Shown: positions 16,006 to 23,911 of the stretch, piece after piece
Numbering within the stretch: position 1 is the stretch's first letter
Layout of the letters: each line of letters begins with the position of its first letter
Translations under genes and position numbers: made by a program
Assembly: GCA_030018055.1 (NCBI GenBank)
Contig: JASEGN010000001.1
Location: forward strand, 23,741 to 49,359
DNA length: 25,619 nucleotides
Origin: Candidatus Aenigmatarchaeota archaeon
GTDB taxonomy: Archaea > Aenigmatarchaeota > Aenigmatarchaeia > CG10238-14 > SCSR01
Reading direction: 5' to 3'
Notes under the pieces: generated by a model
Databases searched by the model: none
The model's input: the letters and a program-made list of their open reading frames with translations, nothing else
Told to the model about the DNA's origin: nothing

Positions 16006-16112
16006 TTAACTCACCAAATTGTAAATAGCTAAATAAATTTTGTTTCACCTTTCAATTAAAAAATTTTAGTCTATGGTTTACCAAGAAATGTTGATACTCC
16101 TTTGTATAATTT

Positions 16113-16580
16113 TTATAAAACTAACAAACTCCAAGCAATCGTTAGCACTATTCCAACTCCGAATAAGCAACCAGACATCTTACCCATGGCTGAGCTAAGA
16201 GGTGTTCTCGCTTCTTTGATTCCTTTTTTCCTTAGCCAAATTGCAACCCTTCCCTCAAATATTCCAGCAAAAGAATCTGTTATGGCATCGCCAGCAGCTC
16301 CTCCAACGATTGCTCCAAGCACACCTGCAAAATTAGCTCCTATCAAAGCCGCTATAGTCAAAATTCCTGTGTCGATTACACCAAAAACTATATCTGCAGC
16401 TGTCGATTTTATCTTTCTTCCAGAAAATTTAATTGGAAGCCAGGGCAAAAATGCTAGGCAGATTAGCACCGGTCCAATTAGTAGCCTATAATTAATAATA
16501 AAGGCTAGTACAGAAATTACGACTATGCTAAAGACGAAAGCATGTACAAAAGCACTTAAAACTCCTTCCGATACTTTCAT
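16113..16580 (-). CDS. Small integral membrane protein, unknown family
   Basis: 155 residues with four or five hydrophobic segments: about 8-28, 30-50, 60-80, 82-98 and 134-155. Between the fourth and fifth lies a charged, presumably cytoplasmic loop (EGRVAIWLRKKGIKEARTP). The segment GVLGAIVGGAAGDAITDSF is glycine- and alanine-rich with an acidic residue, as in helix-packed or channel-like proteins. No family is recognised. It begins 16 nt after the phosphodiesterase stop and is probably the last gene of the FmdB-started run. An antisense frame of 129 codons on the plus strand is Pro/Ser/Ile-rich and judged a shadow. Confidence 0.7.
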   Translation of the reverse strand: MKVSEGVLSAFVHAFVFSIVVISVLAFIINYRLLIGPVLICLAFLPWLPIKFSGRKIKSTAADIVFGVIDTGILTIAALIGANFAGVLGAIVGGAAGDAITDSFAGIFEGRVAIWLRKKGIKEARTPLSSAMGKMSGCLFGVGIVLTIAWSLLVL

Positions 16581-16596
16581 AATTTCACTAAGCTTA

Positions 16597-17070
16597 TTAC
16601 CTGATTTTTATTATTTCTCCCTTTATCTCCTTTTCAATCTCAAGAATGCCTACGGATTTGTATAGTGCGGGGAACTTACCAGTTGCACTACCAGGATTAA
16701 GATAGTGAACATTACCCTTTAGGTCATATTTACATAAATGTGTATGACCTGATAAAGTTACATCAGTATCCTTAAATTTTTCTCTTAGCTTTCTTTCTCC
16801 AAATAAATAATACCCATGAGTAATGCCTACTTTAAAACCTTCTATTTCAATAACCTTTTCTGCTGGTAACATCTTTTTAATTGTTGGTGGGTCCATATTT
16901 CCATACACTCCCACGAAATCTTTTAACTTTTTTAACCCATAAACTACTTCTATACCTGTATAATCTCCACAGTGAATTATCAAATCTGTTTCCTTAAGAA
17001 TCTTTATTACTTCATCAGATATTTCCTCTAGGCTATGCACATGTGTATCTGATATAACTCCTATTCTCAT
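16597..17070 (-). CDS. YfcE/MJ0936-type metallophosphodiesterase
   Basis: 157 residues when started at the ATG at 17070, which overlaps the acylphosphatase TAA by one base (TAATG); an in-frame TTG two codons earlier is less likely. All metal ligands are present: D8-x-H10, G-D36, G-N58-M-D60, H85 and G-H109-T-H111, with the family NPGSA near 132-136. These enzymes hydrolyse phosphodiesters such as model or cyclic nucleotides with Mn2+ or Ni2+; the natural substrate of the archaeal ones is unknown. It is cotranscribed with acylphosphatase and the membrane protein. Confidence 0.92.
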   Translation of the reverse strand: MRIGVISDTHVHSLEEISDEVIKILKETDLIIHCGDYTGIEVVYGLKKLKDFVGVYGNMDPPTIKKMLPAEKVIEIEGFKVGITHGYYLFGERKLREKFKDTDVTLSGHTHLCKYDLKGNVHYLNPGSATGKFPALYKSVGILEIEKEIKGEIIKIR

Positions 17071-17366
17071 TACCAACCCCTAAAGCGCTTTATCCTAAAA
17101 TCTTCGAACTCTCCCTTAAAATCCCCATATTCAACATCGATTGAATCGACTCTCGCTCCATAATCTTTGTAATTTTTGAGTTCTCCTAACAAATCTTTAA
17201 TCTTTCCTCTTTCTCCTTCTACCAAAACTTCTACTCTACCATCAGCTAAATTTCTAACATATCCCTTCAGATTTCTGTGGTTTGCTTCGTACTCAACAAA
17301 TGAACGATAAAAAACACCTTGGACTATTCCACTAACCCACGCTCTCACTCTAACTTTTTCTTCCAT
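17070..17366 (-). CDS. acyP: Acylphosphatase
   Basis: 98 residues, the standard size. It hydrolyses carboxyl-phosphate bonds such as acyl phosphates. VSGIVQGVFYRSFVEYEA (about 10-27) carries the phosphate loop and catalytic Arg of GVFYR, and LKGYVRNLADGRVEVLVEG (about 33-51) carries the catalytic Asn. The gene sits 1 nt after the alpha/beta hydrolase stop and overlaps the phosphodiesterase start by one base. Confidence 0.95.
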   Translation of the reverse strand: MEEKVRVRAWVSGIVQGVFYRSFVEYEANHRNLKGYVRNLADGRVEVLVEGERGKIKDLLGELKNYKDYGARVDSIDVEYGDFKGEFEDFRIKRFRGW

Positions 17367-17367
17367 G

Positions 17368-17994
17368 TTATCGCAAATATCGCTTAAAAAATTTTATTGC
17401 ATGAGCATAAACTTCATCCAACTTGTCGGAATGCCCAGCTTCTATTATTTTTAAATCTACGTATCTACTTTTTCCAGCAGCCAAGGCTCTATCATACAAG
17501 ATTTCAGCATGCTCCACGTTAACAACATCATCTAGGCTACCATGAATTATTTGCCATGGGCAAGTTATCTCTTCTGCTGCTTTACCTATGCTATATTGTT
17601 TCATGTCCTGAAGAAAATCATCGTCAAAAGCTCGTTTAAAGTAAGCAGGTGTAGCCCAAGTTACTAAAGCTTGAATTCTTTTATCTTGAGCTGCCTTGAG
17701 CACAGAAACAACACCGCCTAAACTGTGTGCAAATACTCCTATACCGTTCGCATAAGGCTCAATTGTACTTAGTCCAAAATCTAAATCCTTGAGTCTTTTG
17801 GTCATGAGCGAAGAACGAAAAGGAAAAATAAAGGCTCCCAATCCAGCTCCAGGGAATTTTTCAACTAAATTCCATTCTTCACCATATTCAATACCATGAC
17901 AACATACTATTATTGGAGCTTTCTCCTGATCATGAGGCAGGTAAAAAGAACCAACTATCTCCTCATTTTCACTTCGAAATTTAACTTTCTTCAT
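17368..17994 (-). CDS. Alpha/beta hydrolase, possible esterase or peptidase
   Basis: 208 residues. CCHGIEYGEEW (31-41) supplies the oxyanion-hole HG, VFAHSLGGVV places the nucleophile at S91, D155 or D156 in HGSLDDVV is the acid, and H188 in EAGHSDK completes the triad. The residue two before Ser is Ala (A-H-S-L-G) rather than the usual Gly, a mild deviation from GxSxG. The protein is short and lacks a clear lid; the region between the second strand and the nucleophile elbow is compact. No signal peptide. Encoded 27 nt after the FmdB-like gene and 1 nt before acylphosphatase. Substrate unknown. Confidence 0.82.
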   Translation of the reverse strand: MKKVKFRSENEEIVGSFYLPHDQEKAPIIVCCHGIEYGEEWNLVEKFPGAGLGAFIFPFRSSLMTKRLKDLDFGLSTIEPYANGIGVFAHSLGGVVSVLKAAQDKRIQALVTWATPAYFKRAFDDDFLQDMKQYSIGKAAEEITCPWQIIHGSLDDVVNVEHAEILYDRALAAGKSRYVDLKIIEAGHSDKLDEVYAHAIKFFKRYLR

Positions 17995-18021
17995 TGATGT
18001 CCAGCTAGTTTTCCTGTGTTT

Positions 18022-18318
18022 TTATTTTCCTTCTCTAGCTTTTCTCTCCAAATCTCTAATTTCCCATTCCGATTTTCCAGCTTCTTTAGCCAATTTAGCT
18101 GCTTCACCATACTTTCTACTCTTTTTTAAATCCCTTATTAAATCATCTGTACTAGAGAATTCTTTTGTTTCCGTTCTCAGCGCAAATGGAGAGTAAATCC
18201 TTTCTAGATTAGAACTTCCACAATACTTGCAAGTTGGCTCTTTAAATTCACTTATACTTCTGCAGAAATATTCAAACCCACGATTGCAATCATTACAACG
18301 ATATTCATAAGTTGGCAT
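18022..18318 (-). CDS. FmdB-type zinc-ribbon protein
   Basis: 98 residues. The N-terminus MPTYEYRCNDC is the FmdB-family signature, with two CxxC pairs C8/C11 and C30/C33 forming the zinc ribbon. The second pair is followed by GSSNLERIYSPFALR. The C-terminal half (about 60-98) is a charged helix. The family is named after a putative regulator in a formamide/amide-utilisation operon; its molecular role is not defined. It is the first gene of the five-gene minus-strand run and diverges from the GNAT gene. Confidence 0.88.
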   Translation of the reverse strand: MPTYEYRCNDCNRGFEYFCRSISEFKEPTCKYCGSSNLERIYSPFALRTETKEFSSTDDLIRDLKKSRKYGEAAKLAKEAGKSEWEIRDLERKAREGK

Positions 18319-18345
18319 TTTACCACTTTCAATTTTATTTTTTAT

Positions 18346-18378
18346 GCTTAAAATATTTAATTTAAATTCTAAATTTTA
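18346..18378. promoter_or_regulatory. Divergent promoter region, FmdB versus GNAT operon
   Basis: On the plus strand AAATTTTA at 18371-18378 is centred about 26 nt before the GTG at 18401. On the minus strand the AT-rich block near 18346-18357 lies about 30 nt before the FmdB ATG. Both fit archaeal TATA spacing; exact boxes are inferred. Confidence 0.45.
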
Positions 18379-18400
18379 AGATTAATGAAAAGTGATCTGA

Positions 18401-18886
18401 GTGCAAATACAAATTAGAGAAATGAATGAAGAAGATGTACCAAGTGTGGTCGAAATTATAAGAAGAACTATGTTAAGGGAAGACGTCGAACTTGCTAAAC
18501 GTACACTTACTCATTATTTTCGATCAAGAGAAGAACTTACTCCAGGATATTTTCCTAAAAAATTTTATGTAGCTGTTGAAGATGGAGAAGTCATTGGCGT
18601 TTCTGGTTCATATGTATACGATGAGCGTGCTTGGCTAGGATGGTTTGCTGTTAAGCCGGAATATCAAGGAAATGGCATTGGTAAGGCTTTACTGAAAAAA
18701 GCTGAGAGTGATGTAAAAGATGAATATGAAAGGTTTTTTGTTTATACAGGTTCCTCGAAAGAATTTGCCAAGGCTAGAGAATTTTATAAGAGAAACGGAT
18801 TCGTAGAGGAGCAACTAGAGAAATATAAATTCGATGAAGATACTTTGATTTTTTCTAAGGAATTGCGACTTGACTTGAAAATATAA
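18401..18886 (+). CDS. GNAT family N-acetyltransferase
   Basis: 161 residues. It begins with a GTG directly after an in-frame TGA; the GTG gives the proper first strand (MQIQIREMNEEDVPSVVEII), and the next ATG is seven codons on. Acetyl-CoA motif A is VKPEYQGNGIGKALLKKAE (about 86-104), with Q/GxGxG/A in GNGIG. The C-terminal YKRNGFVEEQLEKY is also typical. It could acetylate a protein or small molecule. It heads the six-gene run that contains prkA, DUF444 and spoVR; 11 nt separate it from the DUF1284 gene. Whether it acts with them is inference from layout. Confidence 0.88.
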   Translation: MQIQIREMNEEDVPSVVEIIRRTMLREDVELAKRTLTHYFRSREELTPGYFPKKFYVAVEDGEVIGVSGSYVYDERAWLGWFAVKPEYQGNGIGKALLKKAESDVKDEYERFFVYTGSSKEFAKAREFYKRNGFVEEQLEKYKFDEDTLIFSKELRLDLKI

Positions 18887-18897
18887 ATATAAGTTTT

Positions 18898-19314
18898 ATG
18901 GTCATAATAATGAAGGATATGAGTTATCAAACAGATATTATAGAACTTAGAGGACATCATTTAGATATGCTACTCAATTACTTATTTAATAGGCCTACGC
19001 AAAAAGAATTTTTGGAAGACATTCAACAATACGGTCACGGAAGAAAACATAACCTTCGTATGTATAAAATTTTAAGAAGAGTAGTGGAAGGAGATGGTAT
19101 AAAAGTAAGGGTTGTTGATTATTTAGATGAAATATGTAAAGGTTGCGATAAATATACAGATCGCTGTAAAACTTTTAAAGACAGCAAAGAAGAGGTCAAT
19201 GTTTATGGATTAAATATGGGCAAAGTTTATAATTCCGATGAAATAGTAGAGGCAATTTTTAAAAATGCAGAGAAAGTTATTGAAAGTCTTACTGTTGATG
19301 AGAGTTCTGAGTAA
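18898..19314 (+). CDS. DUF1284 family protein
   Basis: 138 residues. ELRGHHLDMLLNYL (16-29) with the double His H20-H21 is the family opening. C80-x2-C83 and C90 in LDEICKGCDKYTDRC, followed by VYGLNMGKVYNSDEI, complete the signature. A metal or Fe-S site built from these Cys and His residues is plausible but not shown. In-frame ATGs at 18898, 18910 and 18922 are possible starts; an AT-rich TATA-like tract at 18879-18892 makes the later ones conceivable. Its stop lies 1 nt before the prkA ATG, so the two are coupled. Function unknown. Confidence 0.82.
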   Translation: MVIIMKDMSYQTDIIELRGHHLDMLLNYLFNRPTQKEFLEDIQQYGHGRKHNLRMYKILRRVVEGDGIKVRVVDYLDEICKGCDKYTDRCKTFKDSKEEVNVYGLNMGKVYNSDEIVEAIFKNAEKVIESLTVDESSE

Positions 19315-19315
19315 T

Positions 19316-20965
19316 ATGCCATATAAAATGTCTTTAGATGAGTATGTAAATCATGCTTTAGATGACCCTAAGCTTAGAAGAACCACATCTGAAAATATAA
19401 TGGCTATGTTTGATTATTTTGGTACAAAAGAGATTTTTAGTGAAATATACGGAATGGACAAAGCCATTAAAAAGATCAATGATTTTGTTCATGATGCTGG
19501 TTCTCATGGCTTATCAGAATTTACTTATCTCATGTTGGTTGGACCACCTGGAGGAGGCAAGACAGAAACCATAGATGCTATGAAAAAGCATTATGAGCTC
19601 TTTTCAAAACTAGATGAAGGGCAACTCTGGGCCGTTGATGGTTGCCCGTATAACCAGCACCCTTTTGATTTATTGCCAGAAGATGAAAGAAATAAAATTG
19701 GTATCCAGTGGTATCCCACAGCCGTACCATGTCCAATCTGCCAGGAAAAGAAAGAAAGGGGAGAAGATATATCAACCAAAAGGATTTATGTCTCAGAGAT
19801 CAGCAAAACAGCCTTAGCTAGCCATACATCTACAACCAGAAAAAAAGAAGATATTTCACAATTCATAGGTGATATTAATTTAAAAAAGCTTGGAGAAGAA
19901 GGAAGCAAATACATACCCAGCGTGTGGGAGTGTCAAGGAAGGTTTGCATGGGCAAATCGTGGCATTTTTGATTGGCGCGAGATGCTAAAGTCAAGTCCAC
20001 AGCTACAATCCATTTTGTTAGAGGTAATTGGAAGTAAGAGATTCGATCTGCTGTATGGGAGGCAAGTTCATGTTGATTTTATGTTAATCGTTGGTTCCAA
20101 TGTAGAGGAGTATGAAAGATTCGTTGAAGATCCGGACTTAAGAGCGTTGATAGATAGAGCAAATGTAGTTTATTGGCCTTATACTACTCAAAGAGATGAG
20201 GAGGTAAAAATTTACCAGAAAGCATTGCGTAGGATGTCTGGAAAAAAGCATGTGCATCCCAATGCGCTAGATTTTCTAGCAGATTATGTGATCGCAACCA
20301 GGCCAAAAGGAGAAGATGAAGGGATGCGAGGGTTATCTCCCAGAATTGGACAAAGAGTTGCCACTTTTGCTTATTCTGCAGCAGAAAGATGCGTTTCGCT
20401 TAGCGATGTGGAAAAATCGATTCGGCAAAGATTTGAAATGGAACCAGCAATTAGAAAAATGGATCGCAAAGAATTAGAAATCACACTAGAGAAGGTAAAA
20501 GGAGAACAATATAAAGCTTTGGGAGCAAAGATTAGAGACGCTGTAATACCTACAGCTTTCTCCGATTTAGCACAAAATCTTTACCTGAATTATCTGGACA
20601 AAGCTAGCTTATGGGCAGCAAAGAACAAATCAGAAGCAGAGCTTAAAAAAGATGACGAAGATTTAAAAGCTATTGAAGAGCTCATTCCCATTAGCAGTAA
20701 AGGTAGAAAAGCATTTAGAACATCAATAGCTTCTAGAGCAAATGAGTTGAGGGAATTGGATTACACCCACAATGCAAAGCTAGCTTCTGCTATTAATGCA
20801 AAAATCTTTGGTGATATAAAGGATAGTTTAAGGCTATCAGCTAAGGACAAACTAAGCAAAAAAGACAAAGCAATTAGGGAAAAAGTAAGGCAAGCTTTAG
20901 CTGGTTATGCTTTTTGTGATTATTGTGCTGAAGATTTTTTTGATCATGTGGATGAAATACTATGA
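19316..20965 (+). CDS. prkA: PrkA-type AAA+ protein (serine protein kinase family)
   Basis: 549 residues from the ATG that follows the DUF1284 stop; 17 upstream in-frame codons overlap DUF1284 and look non-homologous. Walker A is GPPGGGKT at 76-83. WAVDGCPYNQHPFDLLPED and PCPICQEKKER are the PrkA-specific insert with CxxC. WANRGIFDWREML, FMLIVGSNVEEYERF and RANVVYWPYTTQRDEEVKIY are the AAA core and sensor regions. The C-terminal 180 residues match the PrkA C-domain. E. coli YeaG is about 640 residues, so this is a shorter version. Kinase activity was reported for bacterial members, while an ATP-dependent protease role has also been proposed. It overlaps DUF444 by 4 nt. Confidence 0.93.
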   Translation: MPYKMSLDEYVNHALDDPKLRRTTSENIMAMFDYFGTKEIFSEIYGMDKAIKKINDFVHDAGSHGLSEFTYLMLVGPPGGGKTETIDAMKKHYELFSKLDEGQLWAVDGCPYNQHPFDLLPEDERNKIGIQWYPTAVPCPICQEKKERGEDISTKRIYVSEISKTALASHTSTTRKKEDISQFIGDINLKKLGEEGSKYIPSVWECQGRFAWANRGIFDWREMLKSSPQLQSILLEVIGSKRFDLLYGRQVHVDFMLIVGSNVEEYERFVEDPDLRALIDRANVVYWPYTTQRDEEVKIYQKALRRMSGKKHVHPNALDFLADYVIATRPKGEDEGMRGLSPRIGQRVATFAYSAAERCVSLSDVEKSIRQRFEMEPAIRKMDRKELEITLEKVKGEQYKALGAKIRDAVIPTAFSDLAQNLYLNYLDKASLWAAKNKSEAELKKDDEDLKAIEELIPISSKGRKAFRTSIASRANELRELDYTHNAKLASAINAKIFGDIKDSLRLSAKDKLSKKDKAIREKVRQALAGYAFCDYCAEDFFDHVDEIL

Positions 20966-22068
20966 GCCTACGAAGAGTGAAGAAAGGAAAAATAGCAGAA
21001 AGCTTGCATGACCAAAAGCTAATCGATTATTTGTTGAGTGAGAATCGCTTAATAAACTTGATGCATCAAAGTGAAGTACTAATAGAAGAAAATGGCAAAG
21101 TTATTAGGGTTGACCTAAGAGTGCTAGAATTGCCATACCTAAGATTTGCTGAACACTACCAAGGCATAGGCATGGGTGAAGGAAAGCCTGGAGATGTGCT
21201 AGGAGAATTAGCTTACAGAGGAGTTGGAACTGGGGGTGGAAAAGAGCTTGGGCAAGAATACTATGAAGAGGTTACATTCAAAGAGTTGTTCGATTTATGG
21301 GCTTTAAGACTAGGCTTACCAACTCCTGAGCAATACAAAAAGATAAAAGTGAGAAAAGCAAAAAGCGAGCTAATAGATTTAGCTTTAGATGGGGAAGATT
21401 TAGATCTGGAGGAAACAGCCCTGCGCAGCATGCTTAGAACTGCAAAAGAAGAGGGAAAGCCTAAACTAGACGTAAGCAAAGCTGATTTGATTTACGATGA
21501 AGAGGTACCTGAAAGGATGGAAGAAAGATCTGCTCTCGAAATTTATGTTAGGGACATTTCTGGCTCAATGGACGACCATAAAAGGTTATTGGTATGGAGC
21601 ATGTGCAATTTTTTATGTCGTTACTTGGGTGTACAATACAAAGATAACCTGAGAAAATTCGCTAATTTCCAAACAGTTGCAAAGGAAGTGGATCAAAAAA
21701 ACTTCTTTGAGGTTAGCTCCACTGGTGGAACACACATATCAACAGGTTTTGGCAAAGCTTTAGAAATAGCATCCGCTTACCCAAACCACGATAAATATCT
21801 TTTCTTTTTTTCAGATTCTGAAAATGAGTCAGGAGATAATAAAAAGGCATACTCAGCTTTGGATGGCGTGCTAAAAGATTTTTCCAGGATTTGTTATGGA
21901 CACACACAAACTGGAGCTCCGCACACTGATGAATTAGAATTTTCCAAATATGTTATAGAAAAGAGTAAAGCCAACTCAACGCTTATCTATGCACCACTAA
22001 CAAATTTGCAAAGTATTGGAGATGGAATTAGAAAATTCTTAGAATTAGGAGTTTATAATGCTAGATAA
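20962..22068 (+). CDS. DUF444/YeaH-like VWA-domain protein
   Basis: 368 residues. The glycine-rich QGIGMGEGKPGDVLGE (about 67-82) is a DUF444 hallmark. The C-terminal half is a von Willebrand A-like fold with MIDAS D198-I-S200-G-S202 in VRDISGSMDD, and STGGTHISTGFGKALEI carries the Thr ligand region. FFFSDSENESGD follows. In E. coli the YeaH protein is co-regulated with YeaG under nitrogen starvation and stress. VWA proteins beside AAA+ ATPases often serve as adaptors, as with MoxR or cobaltochelatase pairs; such a pairing with PrkA is inferred. It is coupled to prkA by an ATGA overlap and to spoVR by 11 nt. Confidence 0.92.
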   Translation: MSLRRVKKGKIAESLHDQKLIDYLLSENRLINLMHQSEVLIEENGKVIRVDLRVLELPYLRFAEHYQGIGMGEGKPGDVLGELAYRGVGTGGGKELGQEYYEEVTFKELFDLWALRLGLPTPEQYKKIKVRKAKSELIDLALDGEDLDLEETALRSMLRTAKEEGKPKLDVSKADLIYDEEVPERMEERSALEIYVRDISGSMDDHKRLLVWSMCNFLCRYLGVQYKDNLRKFANFQTVAKEVDQKNFFEVSSTGGTHISTGFGKALEIASAYPNHDKYLFFFSDSENESGDNKKAYSALDGVLKDFSRICYGHTQTGAPHTDELEFSKYVIEKSKANSTLIYAPLTNLQSIGDGIRKFLELGVYNAR

Positions 22069-23254
22069 TTACATCGGAGAAATAAGGTATAAAGCTCAAG
22101 AGCTTGGGTTAAGTTTCGATCAGGTTAGGTTTTCTAAGAGGGATAAAGATTTTTTTCATGAACTAGAAGCATTTGGCTTACCATCTCGATTTGTACACTG
22201 GAGCTTTGGTGGTGGGTATAAGTATAGTAAAAATGCATGGGAAAAACTAGGTGAAATTACTTTAGAAACTGTGCTCGTAACCATGCCCCCTCAAGCATAT
22301 TTGTTGGATACAAACTCAGAGTTACAGGATAAGAGTGTAATAGCTCATGTATATGGACATGCAGACTTCTTTAAACACAATTATTTGTTGAGCCATGCAC
22401 ACAAAGATATGTTAAACAAAGCTTCTATACATTCCGAAACTATAGAACAATATGAGAAAAAATATGGAAAAGCTGAGATTGAAAAACTATTAGATTCTTG
22501 CTTAGTTGTCTGTTCTCATACCGATGTTTTCTCTAGTGATGGTTTGCCTTATTTTTTACTAGAAAAAGCACCACTTGATGATCACGAAGCAGGTTTGTTG
22601 GATATGATGATAACTGAGAGCAAATATTTTTCCCAGCTTGGAAGAAATAGGATAATAAACGAGGGATGGGCTTCACTCATAGAGGATATGATCATGCAAT
22701 CTCTTGTTTCGAAAGCTGATTGGGTTGAATATTGTATAAGCAAAGCTGGGGTTCTAACTCAACCTAAGTTGGATGTAAATCCATATACTTTAGGCATAGC
22801 TGTGTGGAAAGCGATTAAGGAAAAGTATGGCTTCGCTAAGTGCTTGGATGTAAGAAGGGATTATGAAGATTTGCTATTTGTTGATGAGTTTTTAACTGAG
22901 GATGTATGCAGAGAATCAAATTTGTACACTTATCGTGAGAGTGCAGATAAAAAACAGGTTGTGATTGAAGATACGAGTTTAGATAAGGTTAAAGAAAGGT
23001 TGATAGCAGGGATAGACAGCAGGGTTCCTGTAATAAAGCCATTTGAAGAGTCTAAATCTAAACTAGTTTTACAACACGAGCAAGATGTGAGAGGAGGGCT
23101 GGATGAAAAAGTTATGCCCTCATTCATGGGAGCTGTTTATAGATTATGGAAAAATGATATTTCATTAAAGGCAAAAGTATATGACCCAGGACCATTAAAA
23201 TTAAAAGAAAAGACTTATTCGTACACCAAGGAAGGCTTCAGAAAGCATGGATAA
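22058..23254 (+). CDS. spoVR: SpoVR family protein
   Basis: 398 residues. AHVYGHADFFKHN (about 101-113) and RIINEGWASLIEDMIMQ (about 193-209) are the strongest SpoVR signatures, with His and Glu residues that could bind a metal. FGLPSRFVHWSFGGGYKY near the start is also family-typical. Named for a Bacillus spore cortex gene, it is widespread in non-sporulating organisms, where it forms a module with PrkA and DUF444. The start inside the DUF444 end is supported by AGGAG 7 nt upstream. Molecular activity is unknown. Confidence 0.94.
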   Translation: MLDNYIGEIRYKAQELGLSFDQVRFSKRDKDFFHELEAFGLPSRFVHWSFGGGYKYSKNAWEKLGEITLETVLVTMPPQAYLLDTNSELQDKSVIAHVYGHADFFKHNYLLSHAHKDMLNKASIHSETIEQYEKKYGKAEIEKLLDSCLVVCSHTDVFSSDGLPYFLLEKAPLDDHEAGLLDMMITESKYFSQLGRNRIINEGWASLIEDMIMQSLVSKADWVEYCISKAGVLTQPKLDVNPYTLGIAVWKAIKEKYGFAKCLDVRRDYEDLLFVDEFLTEDVCRESNLYTYRESADKKQVVIEDTSLDKVKERLIAGIDSRVPVIKPFEESKSKLVLQHEQDVRGGLDEKVMPSFMGAVYRLWKNDISLKAKVYDPGPLKLKEKTYSYTKEGFRKHG

Positions 23255-23260
23255 TTTTAT

Positions 23261-23773
23261 ATGAATTCAGAAAATTTAAGGAAGTATATATTTTTAACAG
23301 ACAATGAATTTGAAGTTCTTTTTGGAGCTGAAGTAATTAAAGCTACAAAAATTTTAGATAAGTACGCTGAGCAAATGTGCAAAGATTGTGGTGGAGAATG
23401 TTGTAAAAGAATTGGATGTGGATTTTATTCTGCTCAATTTGATTCTTGTCCAATTTATGAATACAGACCAGCAAAATGTCGGCTGTATTATTGCGAAAAA
23501 ATTATAGAGAATAAATTGTTAAGTCAAGAAAAGCGAGAATTACTTTACAAATCTGTAAAAAATTTATCCGAAATTTTAGAGTATAGCTGGGGCTTAGAAA
23601 TATTTTTTGAACCTCCGATAAAGCTTGATCAAAAAGACTGGCTATCTACGCTTGGTATAGAAAAGGATATACGCAAAATAGTGCAAGCTTCTGAAAATAG
23701 GGATATAGATTATGGTACTGCCAAAAAGCTGTTAAAAAACTTAGTTCAACAATGTAGAGAAAGAATAGAATAA
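23261..23773 (+). CDS. YkgJ-like cysteine-cluster protein
   Basis: 170 residues. Eight cysteines lie between residues 40 and 78 (C40, C43, C47, C48, C53, C63, C73, C78) in the pattern CxxCxGxCC, then CP and YRPxxCRxYxC, which matches YkgJ/CxxCxxCC family proteins thought to bind Zn or Fe-S. The rest is helical and charged. It starts 6 nt after the spoVR stop, so it is the sixth gene of the operon. A role in assembling or sensing a metal cluster for this module is a guess from position. Two hairpins follow its stop. Confidence 0.78.
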   Translation: MNSENLRKYIFLTDNEFEVLFGAEVIKATKILDKYAEQMCKDCGGECCKRIGCGFYSAQFDSCPIYEYRPAKCRLYYCEKIIENKLLSQEKRELLYKSVKNLSEILEYSWGLEIFFEPPIKLDQKDWLSTLGIEKDIRKIVQASENRDIDYGTAKKLLKNLVQQCRERIE

Positions 23774-23797
23774 ATTTTAATAAAATATTTAAAGAAA

Positions 23798-23906
23798 GAA
23801 TTCCACCAGTCTGTGACTGGTGGTTAAATATGATGCACTGACTAAATTTACGGTGAACTAACCCAAGATAATGAATACCACTGGTTTTATACCAGTGGTT
23901 GTTTAT
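23798..23906. repeat. Pair of homologous hairpins with conserved outer and covarying inner stem
   Basis: Unit 1: GAATTCCAC at 23798-23806, stem 23803-23810 with 23816-23823, loop CTGTG, then TTAAATAT. Unit 2: GAATACCAC at 23873-23881, stem 23878-23885 with 23891-23898, loop TTTAT, then TTGTTTAT. Units start 75 nt apart. The outer stem (CCAC/GTGG) and flanks match, whereas the inner four pairs read CAGT/ACTG in one and TGGT/ACCA in the other, so pairing is kept despite changes. Candidates are a small structured RNA, operon terminator or processing signal, or ends of an IS200/IS605-like or miniature element. No transposase or known RNA family is recognised. Confidence 0.6.
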
Positions 23907-23911
23907 ACTCT

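Noticed and set aside
16102..16491. 129-codon plus-strand frame
   Set aside because: Pro/Ser/Ile-rich, opposite to a coherent multi-span membrane protein in an operon on the minus strand.
19265..19315. 17-codon upstream start of prkA inside DUF1284
   Set aside because: Overlaps the DUF1284 3' end and encodes a Lys/Leu string; the ATG at 19316 follows the DUF1284 stop by 1 nt and starts family-like sequence.
23826..23880. C/D box small RNA between the hairpins (TGATG and CTGA matches)
   Set aside because: The TGATG and CTGA matches are too close together and no C'/D' pair with proper spacing is present.
23798..23906. CRISPR array
   Set aside because: Only two imperfect palindromic units with different inner stems and loops, and no identical repeats or cas genes.
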